Source: Cinclus cinclus (taxonomy: Eukaryota; Chordata; Aves; Passeriformes; Cinclidae). From it: a DNA stretch of 64,000 nucleotides. The DNA lies in contig NC_085059.1 in NCBI RefSeq assembly GCF_963662255.1, forward strand, positions 9,891,234-9,955,233, in the 5' to 3' direction. The notes under the pieces are model-generated. The model searched no databases. It worked only from the letters and a program-made list of their open reading frames with translations, and was not told the origin of the DNA. The position numbers were made by a program, and so were the translations under genes. Numbering within the stretch: the stretch's first letter is position 1; each line of letters begins with the position of its first letter. Positions 24,906-38,100 of the stretch are shown in pieces.

Positions 24906-24974
24906 ATTTATGTAATAAATGCTATGAAGTTTTATTTTATTTATTTTATTTTTATTTATGTAATAAATGCTATG
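24906..24974. repeat. 21-bp direct repeat (48-bp period)
   Basis: The same 21 bases, beginning ATTTATG and ending GCTATG, occur at 24906-24926 and 24954-24974, separated by 27 bases of T/A-rich DNA. It is either a partial 48-bp tandem duplication or a duplication flanking a tiny AT insertion. Confidence 0.85.
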
Positions 24975-26709
24975 CTTTTGGGAGGACTTGATTATAGAGA
25001 TTCAGAAAGACAAATACTCTGTCAAGCCAGAGAAGCACTCACTAGCCACACAAGAATGGTCAAGATAGAGAAGTCTGGACCTCAAGAGCTACTTGAGCAC
25101 CATTTTGAAGGGACTTGGGGTTTGGTTCTGGTTTTTGGGCTTTTTGTTTGTTTTTCAGTTGACTTACTTCTGAGAGCAGTTATGTTAAATAGGGTAAAAA
25201 TTAGGTGGAAAGACATTTAACTTCAACGTAGCCATGTGAGCATCTGGTTTTGGGAAGAGCAAAACCAGGTTATTTAGAGATTTGCATTGCCCTGCAATGC
25301 TTCTGTTAGAGGGAGACATTAACTGAAAGACTGTTACTTTGACAGGTAAAAGATTTTTTGATTGCTATTTTTCTGTAAATACTTGTTTCAGAATTTGGAT
25401 TTGCATTGCTCAAGAGATAATCTTCTTTCAAAGACATCTTTTAAGCATATTACAAAAATAAACAGCATTTTATGCATTACTAAGAATACTGCAAAGCACT
25501 TCCCCATTCTCTCCCCTCTGTAAATTCTCAGTGGCCAAATTATCATCTATATGCTGTATACTAATTTCACACCTAATTTGAAGCAGAAAGAATCTGAACA
25601 GTTTTAGGTACTCTGAAAAGCACATTTGTATTGTGGGGGAATGATCCAAAATGGTCAGAAGAAAAGAAGGAAATGTCTCTGGTTTAAGAGCAGTTTTAGC
25701 ACAGGGAAGGCATTTGAGCTGGTGGTACTGCAGCACCGTGTTAAGGGTCTTTTCTGGTTCACTATCCTGCTCTGTTTTACACTGACAAGTTCATTGGCAT
25801 TAAATTTAGGATTAAAGGAGCTTATTTATGACTACATAAATGTGGTTGCCAATTTCTTTTCATATATCCTTTTCTGACTTTTTTATCCCTGTGGTATGTG
25901 ATAATCCCCAAGTTTATGCACTTGGATTTTTTCACAGTACCTCATTAATACATATCACCATGTTTTGAAATTAAAACTTGGCATTGTCTCTCACCCTTTG
26001 TGACTATTACGTATTGCTACTACTATGGGATTTCTTTCTGTAGCATACCAGTAATATCACTTAAACATTTCTGCAGCAATGGCAGGTTTTAAGTTATTCT
26101 TTTCAGAAGTGCTTTAGACTTTTTGAAGTACATGAGACAGAAAAAGGAAAGAAAGGTGTTACATTTTATTTTTAGGAAAATGAGCAAGTTCTGTTCTCAT
26201 CAAAGCTCTCTTCTTATCCATAGAAATATGAGTGAGAAAATAATTTTGGTAAGCTTTGCCTTTAATGTAGTCATGCAGTAGTAACATTAGTATGCATCTC
26301 CAAACAAAAGCGTTTTCTTTGGCTCTTGGTATTAATGTATTTATAAGAGCAAAGATTTCTATCTGTTTTGGTACTATATGCACAATGAATTGTTTTAAAA
26401 AAATGAGACAGACCTGAAAGGAAAAGTGTATTTTATGGATAGATGATGCTCTGAACTGTCTGAAATGGTTTGGTAAGAGCTGTAGGAGGTGCTTTTTGCA
26501 CATACTAGAATCTATTTAGCTCTGAAATTAGTAATGCAGTATTATCAGAAGACAGCCAGGTCAGCTTTTTATGAGGCAAAAATTACCAAGAGAATTTGCA
26601 TGTAATGTTCTGGAAATAAAACAGATAGACAATGGTTTTGCAATTGAAAATAAATGCTGCCAGCTGTTTTATAGATTGGTCACTGGGGCTTTAATGTGAG
26701 ATAATTAAC

Positions 26710-26729
26710 TTTACCTTGCATAAGGTAAA
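26710..26729. repeat. Perfect 8-bp inverted repeat with 4-bp spacer
   Basis: TTTACCTT and AAGGTAAA flank GCAT. The site lies in a non-repetitive, TAATTA-containing stretch with an E-box (CAGCTG) at about 26661. A regulatory role is conjecture. Confidence 0.7.
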
Positions 26730-29700
26730 TTATGCTTTTACTCTTTGGGCTCTATTAATGAAGACCCCTTAGGAACACATAGAATGAACTGTAGGATCAA
26801 TTTTTAAGTCTGTCTGGTGTTGTTTACTTTAGCTGCCACATTACCTTATGCCACAGGGAGTATAAAAAAGGAAATAACCGTCCTTTATTGAGACAAGCCA
26901 AACCACAAACATGCAGAACATGCAATTTTAGTTTACCTCCAAAACATTAGTGGTATCTCGGTGTCTTCTGAGATAAATTTAAGTATTGATATATTTCTGG
27001 TCAAATTCTAGCAATTTTTGGCATGTCCAGGTCGTATAATGTACTTAAGGCACTTTGCCTAGCAGGGAAATATAGTGAACTTAGAGAATTCCTGAACTTC
27101 TTCCTGATCACAGAAGAAGTCTGTAGAAGGCAGAAGAACGTAACTGAGGTTTAATGCCCAAATCATCAGATGAACATTAGACCATAAAATGAGGTCTGCA
27201 TAAAAAGAAGGTAAAAATGCCCTGGGCCTAATCTGTTCTCACAGATTAAAGAATGAAAGAAAAACTAAAAATTATCAAGGCTGTATGCTTTGGAGTTCCT
27301 TGAGAGAACCAGTTTAAGATTTTATGTCACATTGTCTCCACAGTACCGCTTCCTGGTCTGAATTGGATGGGTGCTGATGATACAAATTGCCTCTGAATAA
27401 CTGATTATTATGAATTATTTTACTTGTGACAAATCCAGTACTTTCACTTATTGCGTAATCTCGCTGAGAAATTACTTATAATTCAAATACAAACTGAAAG
27501 AAAAAATAGAGTTCTGTGCAATATAATGGAGCTTGAAGTACCCAATAGGAAGAATTTAAGCTATACAGTAACATGTAATTGTAAACATGAAATCTATGGC
27601 AGTTGATTAGAGGTAGCTGAATGACAATTGTACCAAATAAAATGAACTATTGGAGGCAAGCTTATAAAAATCAGCACTTCCATGAAGTTTATAATGATGC
27701 ACTCTTCTATCAGTTGCTGTAATGAACATGATTATCATTAGAACAGTTTTGTTTTTCCTTCCCATGACTGTCTGTATATGTGTTTTGCTGTGAATGCGCA
27801 TGTGATTTAAGCTCCCAAATTTTAAGATATTTTTAGTCATTAAAATGTGAAACAGAGCTTTTGTGCCTTTGTTCTCAAGTGCCTGGTGTCTGAGTTATAG
27901 TCAAGTTCAATTTTTTCTCTATTCATCTGGACCACAGGGGAATTCTTGCTTTAATTAGTAAATTGCTTTTCAGTTATGTTTTTCCACAACCAATCATGGT
28001 TGAGTTTGCATTGCATTGCGGTGCTTATCCACTCTGTCAAGTTCATGTTAGGAAACCAGCTCTCCAGCTGCTAGGGAAGGAAGGCAGCCAGTTGGCAGTT
28101 CTTTCTGAAACCTGGAAGTGCTTACTCAGAAAGGAAATACTGGGCTATGAACTGGTGCACAGGAAGGCTCAGGCTCCTCAGCTCACAGCTCCTGATCGTG
28201 TGACACTGCTAAGCCTCTTGGCCCCAGCTGCCCTGCCAGCCCAAAGGCCATTGTGTGTGTCAGAAGAGATGCTGCTGCCCCCTCATCTGTGTGCCAGGAG
28301 CCCACAGCAGCACTGGGCAGACCTTCACTAGCAGTCATTTGTGCAAGGAGAGTCATGGTGCCTCTGCTATGGCTGAGTGGCTCTGGAATCCCTGATGGGT
28401 TTCCATTTTCGTATGAAGAGTCATTTGTGCAATCTTTAAATACAGAATAAGTGCTTCTTTCTTCAATAACACTATCCAGCTGTTGCTTTCCCTGTTTGCC
28501 CATGCTCTGTGTGTTTCAGGATGGCTCTTGGTGAGCTGACACTGGCTGCAGTTGCTCTTTCTACCTACTGCTGTGGTATAGTCTTAGTAATATCCATGGG
28601 CAGGCACCAAGGAAATCACCTACAAGCCCTGCCACCACAGTTCTCTCTTGTTTTGCACCGGATTTCTGCACAGGCCATCCCAAAATCTTCGTCCACCTAA
28701 AGAAAATTGAAAACATTTCTGAAGGTACAGCTGCTTCATGGACATGTGATTTATTCCAATCATCTGCTTTGGCCTTAGGTGAAGAAGGGTTGCAGAACCT
28801 TTTCAAGGAGTTGCTTGTTCATCTCAGCATAGAAATTCAGAAAACAAATATTTTTAAAGTAGAGCTGTGCTTCTGAGACTAAACACATCTGAGTTATAAT
28901 TGCTTTGAGGGTCCTCCTCTGCAGGAGTGAGGAATGAATGCCAACTTTAAGGCAAGAGTAATCTCCTTTCTTTATATATATGAAATCTTGGAAATATGAT
29001 GTCCACACACCCTCCATGCCCTCCTTTTGGAATCCAGAATACCTCATTTGAAAGGCTGAAAGGGTGCAAAGCCTTCGTGCTGCTGGTATAAAACACATCC
29101 AAGCTTTTATGTGCTAGCAAATGGTTGCAAAGCCCAGTAGAAGGGTGTACCTCTCCTGTAAGATTAAATATTTCTCCACTTTGTTTCTAGCTGTTCTGCT
29201 AAGTTGTACTATAAGGTAGGGCAAGTCTTAGATTCTCTATGTGCCAAATGGCCATAAAAATATAAATCTAATGTTATTTAAGACTTGGCTGATGCTTGTG
29301 TGCTTGGATTAAATGTTGCAAACGCTACCAGTTCTGTAGATGGTCAGTTCAAATACTGCCATTTTAGAGCTGTACTTCTGAGCAACTCTTGCTCTGTCAC
29401 AATAGCAGGTAGCAGATCAAATGATTGAATCAATGTACCCTATTCAGTACAGTAGAAATGCCATTTCTGCTAGAATATTATCATTGGAATAATGTCCCTT
29501 GCTTTGCAAGTGGCTTAGCTGTGCCTTGGCATTTAATAGCAGCAGGAGACCATTATCCTCTCACAATGCACTATTTCATTGACATTATCTCTTAAGTAAC
29601 GCATAGTGCAGAAAAAATTTTCCAGGTGTGTTTCCTTCTATACAGAGCACAAAGTGTTTATGGTCACTCGTGCAGCTAATTTCTGTTGTTCTGCTTTCTC

Positions 29701-32700
29701 CCTTCATTGAGATACGTTTGTGTTAAGACTGTCTTGAGGTATGAACAAATGAAGAAGGAAATTTTTTTATTGTGCTTTTAGAAGAGTGTGTGGGATCTTA
29801 AAGCTTTAATTAGAAAGCTATGCAACTAACCTTTTACTTTTCTGAGAGCTGCATTAGTATATGTGGTTGTCTGGTTCTGTTGGTCGTTTTCTGTTTTGGA
29901 TTTTTTTTTTTGGACTTCAGCCTTGGTAACAGCCAGGCTTTTGGCAGAGATGTCATTCCTCACTGCATCAAGTCCTGAATTATGCTATGTGTTATGATAC
30001 CAGCCTTCCACTTTCTGCAGTAATTTCCTTGCAATATCATCTACTAGATTTGGAAATTAAAAAAAAAAAAGATAGAATAAATTTCTCAGCCTGTTCTGTA
30101 GCTAAAATTATATTTGTATCTGGAGATCTCTGTAGAATGACCTATATTCTCAAACCCCACAATTTGTGCTCATCTATTCCTGTATTTGCCTCGTTGCAAT
30201 TTTTCTTCCTTGAATATGCAAGTATGTGGTTTATTTTTGTGTAACTAGTATTGTTAATGTCCTGTCTCTGTTGGGTTTTTTCCAGATGTGAGGTACCCAT
30301 AGCTAGTTACAGTTAACTTTTCTTGGCATAACAAAAGTATATCTTTAAAGCATAGCCAAGCAGAACATGAGATAGTAAATCTGCAATACATGCAGTAAAA
30401 TCCACCAGCAAAAGATTGGAATCAATGTGAATTGGAGGTACCAAAGTGATTTCTTAAAACTTCATTATGTCCATGTTTAAACTTGTTCATGTGTAACAAA
30501 GGCACCTCTTGCTTTTAGGTGTGATGTTTGGTTCTTCTTTAACGGACATATAACAGGATGGGGAGGGGGGTTAGGTGTTTTAACTGACATTTTGAAATGC
30601 TTTGGGTTGTTGCTGTTTCAGACTTTGTATTCTGTGTTGTAGTCTGGGAAATTTCCTCGATTTTCTCATACTGACTTTGTGTATGTAATGTGGGATATTG
30701 TGGTCTTGGTTTCAATAACCTGTTCATTTGGAGTAAGATATAGTCATTGAAATCCTGTTTTATGGGAAGACAGAAAAAAACAATGAGATTATGTAGGCAA
30801 ATGGAAAATGTAAAACAAATGCATAGAAACATCCAAACATCAGTATGTGTGGAGAAATTGCTTAATATTCTTGTACTCTTCTAGGCAAAAAAATAAACTG
30901 ACTCATAGTTAGTTTCCCTGGGTATTAAAAGTATCCATTTCAGTTGCTTTGTCACAAGAAAAGTTCAGCTTTTATTTGACATATGTGCTTCACTTAGACA
31001 TTTTCAATGCATAATAATGCTACTCTTAATCTATAAGAGTAGATAGAAAATGCTGTCTTGCAGAACCAGAAATTTCCTAAAGTTTAGATACTTTTACAGA
31101 CAAGTAATTTGGTGTTTAGGTATGTGTATCTGTTGGTTTCTTTTACACACTTGAAAAGACTTTCTGGCTCTTTAAGTACATCACAAGTTGTGCACTTAAT
31201 ATTGAAATTATTTTTTTTTTAATTCCTGGGAGCTTGAGTCTGTCTGTTGTGTAACTGTGGTGCGTTATGGGGTGTAGGTTCTGCTGTCGCTGTTCTATTT
31301 GATATCAAAGACTGGCCTTAAATAAAATAGACTGAAAAGTTATTGCACACTAACCCAGACCACCACAGGAAAAAAAGGGCAAAACCTTTTCCCCCCCTTA
31401 GTGTCTTTAATATTAAAGTAACTTAACCTCTCAGAGTTTCTGTATTGATGAGGTGACTATATGCAACATATTGGCAGAGTAAAAAATAAGGAAAAAATGG
31501 AAGCAGCTGACAGGTGACCCTAACTGCTGTAATTGGTATATTGGACCAAGTGTGCAGAGATGGTGAATAGGACCAGAATGAAAGCTCCCCTGCTCAAACC
31601 AACGTTCTGCCTGTTTGGCTGCAGAATCTTGCAAACTTGTGTTGGGGTTGTACACTTCTGTAGGAGATCTGGAAATATCTGAGGTCAAATTAGCAATGCA
31701 GAGTTTCTAATGACCATGTAAAAAAAAAAGTAATTACTCATGTGACACTCCAGTCTAGTTTTTAAGCCAAACCAAAACTTGAGTGGCTGATTGAAGTAGA
31801 ATTGTGACAGAAATTGTCATTTATATTCTGTCTTCAAACAACACTGAAGAGCAAATTGGTCCTATGGTATTATCAGGAATCAATTTAAATGGTCAGTGTG
31901 GAAGAAGACCAAGATGTAGTTGTTTTTCAATATTTTATTAGCCACTTTTAATAGAAGTTAGGGGCTGCTTTATAGAAATTCACAATGAACCCTTCCACAT
32001 GTGACATGATTAACTTATTTTATAAATACCTACGCATAGCAATATATCTATGGGTGATTGAGAAAGTCACCTGGAAGAGGATGTCCTGTGAAGAGACAGC
32101 AGCACTCAGCTGATACTTTAAACCAAAAGATTCACAGATGAATTAAGATGTGATTTACTGCATTATTGGCTCCAGATATAATTTGGATTTTACCTGCAGA
32201 TTTGGCTCTGGGTTGCAGCATGATTACTGCTGATGCTAGAAGGGACAGGCACCTACTCTCTGCTCCACAGCAGCCCACCTTGTGTCTCGTTCTGCACTGC
32301 CTAGAAATAATGTGTTAATGTCCAAAAGAACTCTTGACTGCATAATCAAAGTGCTGGCCTGTTTGCTCTGAACAAAACCATCATCTGTATGGTAGCTGTG
32401 GTTTTTTATGATGTAATATTAGGAAAGCAATGGAAAGAAATCAATCTCTGTATTTTTAATTATTCCTGCTACTTTAAGTATTTAGCTGTATGTGAAAATG
32501 TTCACTTAATACATTTCAAATCCTATGCAGTCACGTAAGTGTGGATAAGATCATTGGCTTTCCTGTCAGTTTTTATTTAGAAGTAGTAGATGGATACTTA
32601 AAAATAGTAATTTCCCTGGGGTTGTAGCAACAAAGTGTGGTAACTTCACTGTGAGTCTCATGCACTTACTTGCCACCTATTTTTTCCCACATTCTGTTTA

Positions 32701-33051
32701 GCTGACCTTAGGAAGTTAATTACTATTGTGTGACATTATAAAGTGATCTTAAAATGGCAAATTAATAGAATTACTGTGATCTACAATGCTTCTTCTGATA
32801 GTGCCCTCGGTTCTTGAGGTAGAACTTCAAGACACAAATCACTGAAGTTCAGGATACATTAACAAGTTTTGACTTCTTTCTTATTTCTTAGTTTATTTCC
32901 TTTTCTCTTTTTGATTAGGGATCACAGTTGGAATAATTCACTGCTGACTGTGAGATGGCAGGTTGTCCTAAGCAGAAAATTTTCCATAAACATTTGTTCC
33001 ATAAGTAATTTTAGCTAATGTCAAATCCTTATGAATCATCCTCTTATCACT

Positions 33052-33106
33052 TACAAAAAAAATAAAAAAAAGGAAACAAAAACAAAAAACCCCAACCCTT
33101 TATTCT
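33052..33106. repeat. A-rich / A-C-rich low-complexity run
   Basis: A-runs are broken by single T, GG and CCC, ending in AACCCC-type units. It looks like a decayed retroposon tail, but no body is recognisable on either side. Confidence 0.6.
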
Positions 33107-34263
33107 TCCATCTGTTTCTCTTTAATTTTCATCTTTATTAGGCATGCAATTACAATTTTCATCTTCTAAAAAATTCACTACACAGTTAATTTCCCACAGA
33201 AGGAAAAAGAAGAAAATTTTGTTTTATTTAGCATTACCCTGTCTTTTCTTCTATGCTTGGCTGGCAGCCAGAAATACTGGATTTCAACATTCAGTTTTTA
33301 AAATGTAATTTTTAGTGTTAATAATATATAATATATGTGGGTATTGTGTAAATTATCCAGTGGTTGGAATTTGATTCCTCTTTTACCCCTTCATTTTTGT
33401 TGTCTGTTCAATTCTGAACAGAACAGTTAATTATACTGAATTAAGATGAATTTTAAAGTAACTAATAGACTGAGGCTTCCCTGTTAACTAGGAATTTCCT
33501 GTGAGATAGCACTGTTCTTGAACACAGAAATTAAAAAAGGACATATAAATGCCAGCTTTTCCCAGCTTACTCACTGCAGTTGTTGTATTGTCATGTTCTA
33601 AAGTCATGGAAACCCCTGTGTTGTGGTACTAAAGTGTCATGATATCTCTAACAGTGATACTCAGTAATTTAGTACTTCTGTCTGTTTTGTTGTAACTTCA
33701 TCTGCGTAGAAGAGGAGGTTAAATTTCAATTAAATAATTGTGATGTGACCATAAAAGTTGGGGTCTCTTATAGGGAGGGGTACATTTTTGATTAAATCAT
33801 CCAAAGAGTTATGTGCAAGTCCATATTTTTATATAGCAAAGTGCAGAGATTTTTTTTTTTCTTGCTAAGAAAAAATAGAGATGTTCAGTGCTGTGCAGGT
33901 TTTTTGATTTTTAATTCCATTGTGTATATTAGACTAAAAGAAATCACACTCACTTAAGGATTTAGAATAAACTTGGACTAGGGAATAAAAAAGATATTTA
34001 CTGTTCATTTAACTGATTAATGGATACATTGTTTACAAAGTATGATAACAATGTAAATAAAAAGCAAGTGAAATAAAGTTACTAGAAATGGATTAAAGTT
34101 CAAAAAGGCTTTTCTTGCTGTCAGATGTAGCCAAATAAGGATCCAGACCAAACCTAAGAATCAAACAGAAGCTAAAGGAGAATCAATTTTTAAGTGTCTC
34201 ACATGTATCTCCAGTTTTGAGAAGCTCAGAATTGTCACTGTCTGCATCAAAAATCCATAGAAG

Positions 34264-34290
34264 TTTTGTTTGTTTGTTTGTTTGTTTTTT
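34264..34290. repeat. (TTTG)n microsatellite
   Basis: About five to six TTTG units followed by a T-run. Simple repeat. Confidence 0.8.
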
Positions 34291-34997
34291 TCAAAGGCCT
34301 ATACTGAAGTGTATCCATGATTTCACTAGGTGCAGGATTAGCAGATGTGTGAAGCTTCATGCCCAAAATCTCTCTCTAAAATGCATGATACTGTGAGAGA
34401 GATCTGGTTTTGCCTGTGAATTTACCTGGTTAGTCTTGTTTAATTTAGGGTTTTCTTCAGGATTTTTTGTTTAGTTTTTTTAAGACCCTTCACAGTATTG
34501 ATTTGATTAAGTGCTCTTTTGTGAAACCTCAAATTACATGTTTAGTTTTAAGCACTTAATATTTTCCTCAGGAAAGGTGCTTTCAGGAAATATTGACTGT
34601 ATTTGCTTTCTGTTCGTGAAAATTTTGCTATAATTAATTTTAGGTACTTTTTCCTATTTAATCTAAAGGCTCTTTAATTCTCCCAGGCTCAGAGAGCATC
34701 TCCAGTTGTAAATACTCCTTGCTGAATAGCTCAAGCAAGCAGATAGAAAATTCACGTTTCAGTGAGTTCCTAAATAACTGTGAGAGCACGTGCATTGTAA
34801 GTGTAAATTCATTAATTGTGAGCTGCTGTCGATAATCATGCTATGCCGTAGACCAGCTGAGGTCTAGCTTGACTTTTTGAACACTGCAGAGATGAGGGAA
34901 TAATTTAAGGGGAGTACTTAATTGTAATATTTGGTGACATTAATAACAAGTTGCCTAATATAATATGAGAAATGAAGCAATTAATTTAGGGTGTGCT

Positions 34998-35062
34998 TGT
35001 CTCAAAATGTTCATGGAACAGCCCAGGTTGGGAAGGACCTTGAAAGATCGTATGTACTTGCT
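34998..35062 (-). mobile_element. CR1 3'-end fragment, minus strand
   Basis: The piece reading GGAACAGCCCAGGTTGGGAA followed by GGACCTTGAAAGATC is the reverse complement of the CR1 3' untranslated end, a very common bird motif. Only the last 60-70 bases of the element are recognisable. An A/C-rich tract begins shortly after. Confidence 0.75.
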
Positions 35063-35100
35063 TATATTCCCTGTTCTTCCCTCTTCACACCCACTGAGGG

Positions 35101-35165
35101 GGGAAAAAAAAACAACAACAAAACCTAAACCAAGAAAACCACCAGCAAACAAACAAAAAACCCGC
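35101..35165. repeat. A/C-rich low-complexity run beside a CR1 fragment
   Basis: A-runs with AAC, AACC and AAAC units directly follow a G5 run. Open frames crossing it on both strands are artefacts. Confidence 0.7.
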
Positions 35166-38100
35166 CAAATTGTGCACCAGTTTTCTAGATAAGACCATGA
35201 GTAGGAATTCAAGTCTGGGCAATATTTTCATTAGTCAAAACAAAAAAATGTTTAATCCATGCTAACAGTTTTTAGTCATTGTGTTGCTTTAATTCACATC
35301 TGTATATCCTCTTTGTACATAAATTGATTTTTAGACATTTAGGAAGGAAGAATATTTTTACGAGAATATAACACCAGTACTTTTCACTAGCATGATTCCT
35401 TTTTTAAGATCTACAACCCTTACCTAATAATGTACTCTATATGTCACTTATAATGAACTGATATAATTACTATTTCAGGAAAGTGCTACCAGCAAGAGAG
35501 AACTGTGGGTAGAATCACCATATGCAGATCTTATTTGCTAAAGTTTCTGATAAATTTATAGTTTTAATTTAAATACCCTTAGGTATGCAACTCTTGTCTC
35601 AAAATAATTATATAGCTACTCTGTCCTCAAGAACAGAGCAGAGCTTATGGGACAGTACTTCCCAATTTACTTTTATTATTATTCTGAGCTGTGTTTCCTT
35701 TCTTTTCTAATTATTTCACAGCAAAGAAGGTTTCAAGTTTCCTAGTGGTCGGTTATGGATTACCTGGAAACAAAAACTTTTTTTAAAAAGTAATCCCTGT
35801 CTGTAGAAACAAAGAAGGGCTCGTATCTATGGTGCTGGTATCAAATTTGAGTTCTATTGTGTTTGCTTATAAATGCGGATCTGAATGCTTCCTCATTTTC
35901 CCTGTGACTTTCTGGGAAAGATGATGATCAGAATTCAAGAATAGAGTGTCGATAAGCAAAGCCCAGTAGGTAAAACCAATGTAGTGTGTAATGCTAGCAT
36001 GTTAGTGCTTACTTCTTTTCTTGCTTACTTACTGGGAGGGAGGAAAATGAGGAACACAAAGATTACTGACACTGGTGAAATACCCTTTTTGACAAGTGCA
36101 TTACTTAGGAATCCACGTTTTAAAATAAAATAATCATTTTTAATGGGAAAAATTTATAGAGCTTCTACTTCATTTGGAAATGATGGAGAATGCATCTCAA
36201 AGAGTTTATTTTAAAACTTAAATTTCAAGTAGTGTGTAGCAACGTAAGAATATGTTGTGAAGCACTTTCATGACTCTTGAGACTGGAAGTATGCTGTTAT
36301 TTTAAAAGAATAGATGTGTCATCAATCAAACCAGTGAACTGCTGTATAAATGCCTTTCATGCATGAATTAACCAGCTACTGGCTGGTAGATATCAAATCG
36401 ATGTGTGCTGCTTCCCAGCTAATATGAAATGTGCTCAAGCAGGAATACTACATCCAGTACACGAGGTCATGGCTAGAAATGTATGAGGTACTGGAGGATT
36501 TGTTTGTTAGCACCTGCTAAAGCCATGCACTTATTGCTGTGGCTCTGCACTTGTTTAGTGTTGTCTAATAATTTGAGAGAAAAAGCAAAGCACTTCCACT
36601 AATGTGTTTTTGAACCCATTATGACTAAAATATTTAACAAAATCTTTACTGTGAAGATAGAAAATGAACTCGGAAATCCAGTGTTACAAATTCATCAGGA
36701 CTGATGAAGTTGCCAGGAGATGAGTCGTTGTTTTTAGGACAATCTCAGTGGAGTCATCACAGAGCTTTTTGACTACTTTTGTGTCCTTTTATGTTTGTTA
36801 GTCTTTCATTTTCATTTCTCTCCAAAATTCCAATAGTAGGGCCACAAAATATGTTTGATATATACTGACCATTCAAGGGAAAGGGAAATAATGGTTCTGT
36901 CATAAACAGGGATTGAAACTCTTTTGGGCAGGTCATCTTATGAATGAAAACATGTTTTGTGTATATTTTAAGGAATGCTGAATGATAGTTTCTCCTGCAA
37001 ATTTAGTGTTTGTTTCTGATTCATGGTTTAGTTGGTTTCCATATCTTTATCAAATTTTTTACGGTTTTTAATGTAAGAATCGACAGGTTTTAAGTTGGAA
37101 TATGTCCTTAGACTTTTCTTACAGAGCACCTTGACTTGGTTAATTTTGATTTGTTTCCAAATATATAAAGATGTGAGAATAATAATCCAATTCCACATAT
37201 CAAAAAAGGAATCAAATGCATTGCATTCTTTTACCTGTGAAAAAAATGACTGCTGCTTTTGGAAACATGGGTTTAGTGTTCCTTCAGCTGTGAAGAAAAA
37301 GCAAATCCCTTTCTCAAGAGGTTCTGAAGTATTCATAGAGTTCTGATTCTTAGGCATTTAATTTCCCAGAAATTTCAATGAATGTCAAGTGTGTGAAGTA
37401 GAGAGAAGGCAGGAAAGATTGTATCCAGACTGCTGGTTTGGATGTCCAGATGGAAGGAATGATATCAAACTGAGTCCCCAGCAGGTTGTGTAAATGCCTT
37501 CAGTAAGAGTAGCTGGAGGGAACTGCTGTGTAAATTGAAAGTTTGCTCTGTGCACGATTTTAAAATTGCTTAAAACCCATCCATGTTTTCTGAAGAGTGT
37601 CTGCCAAGTCAAATACATTTAAAGTACGATTATAATGAAACAGCTTACTTTAAATTGTGATCCATGTTTCCTGAATAATTTCCTGATGCACTTAGATGGG
37701 TATTTGCTAGAAGGGCTAAAAAGAATAGAACCAGTAATACTTTTTTTACCATTTCTCCAACAAACAGTCTGACTGGGGGGAGGAGGAGGGGGAAGTATGG
37801 TATCTTTATTTATCCTTATCTTGTTAAAATAGGCTGGATTTGCATTAATGCCGAGTAAGAAATACTTTCCATGCCAATTCAATTGACCATATACCTTTCA
37901 TTCCTTGAAAAAAGGTTCTCTTGGGTCTTGTTCTTGATCTTTCCAGATGTCCAAACAGTTACTTCCACTTGGTTGCTGAAATACAAGTCAGACTTGTATT
38001 TCCACAAAGGAGGTGACAATTTTTGAAGGTTGAGAATGGGGTATTTAATCAGTGATAAATAATAAACTCATTTGGTAGTAAAGAATGCCAGGTTAATTTT

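Larger units (their letters stand above)
20834..34997. other. Intronic DNA, second block
   Basis: This is AT-rich sequence without a recognised gene. It includes a TAGA microsatellite at 21094, a duplicated 21-mer at 24906/24954, an inverted repeat at 26710, a more GC-rich patch at about 28030-28340, A/C-rich DNA at 33055-33105 and (TTTG)n at 34264. Long open frames at 27963-28331 (+) and 28183-28503 (-) overlap on opposite strands and match nothing I know. Confidence 0.55.

Noticed and set aside
27963..28331. 122-codon + strand frame, the longest in the intron apart from the CpG-rich part
   Set aside because: No recognisable domain, no splice or start context, and an opposing 106-codon frame overlaps it; kept only as a compositional finding.
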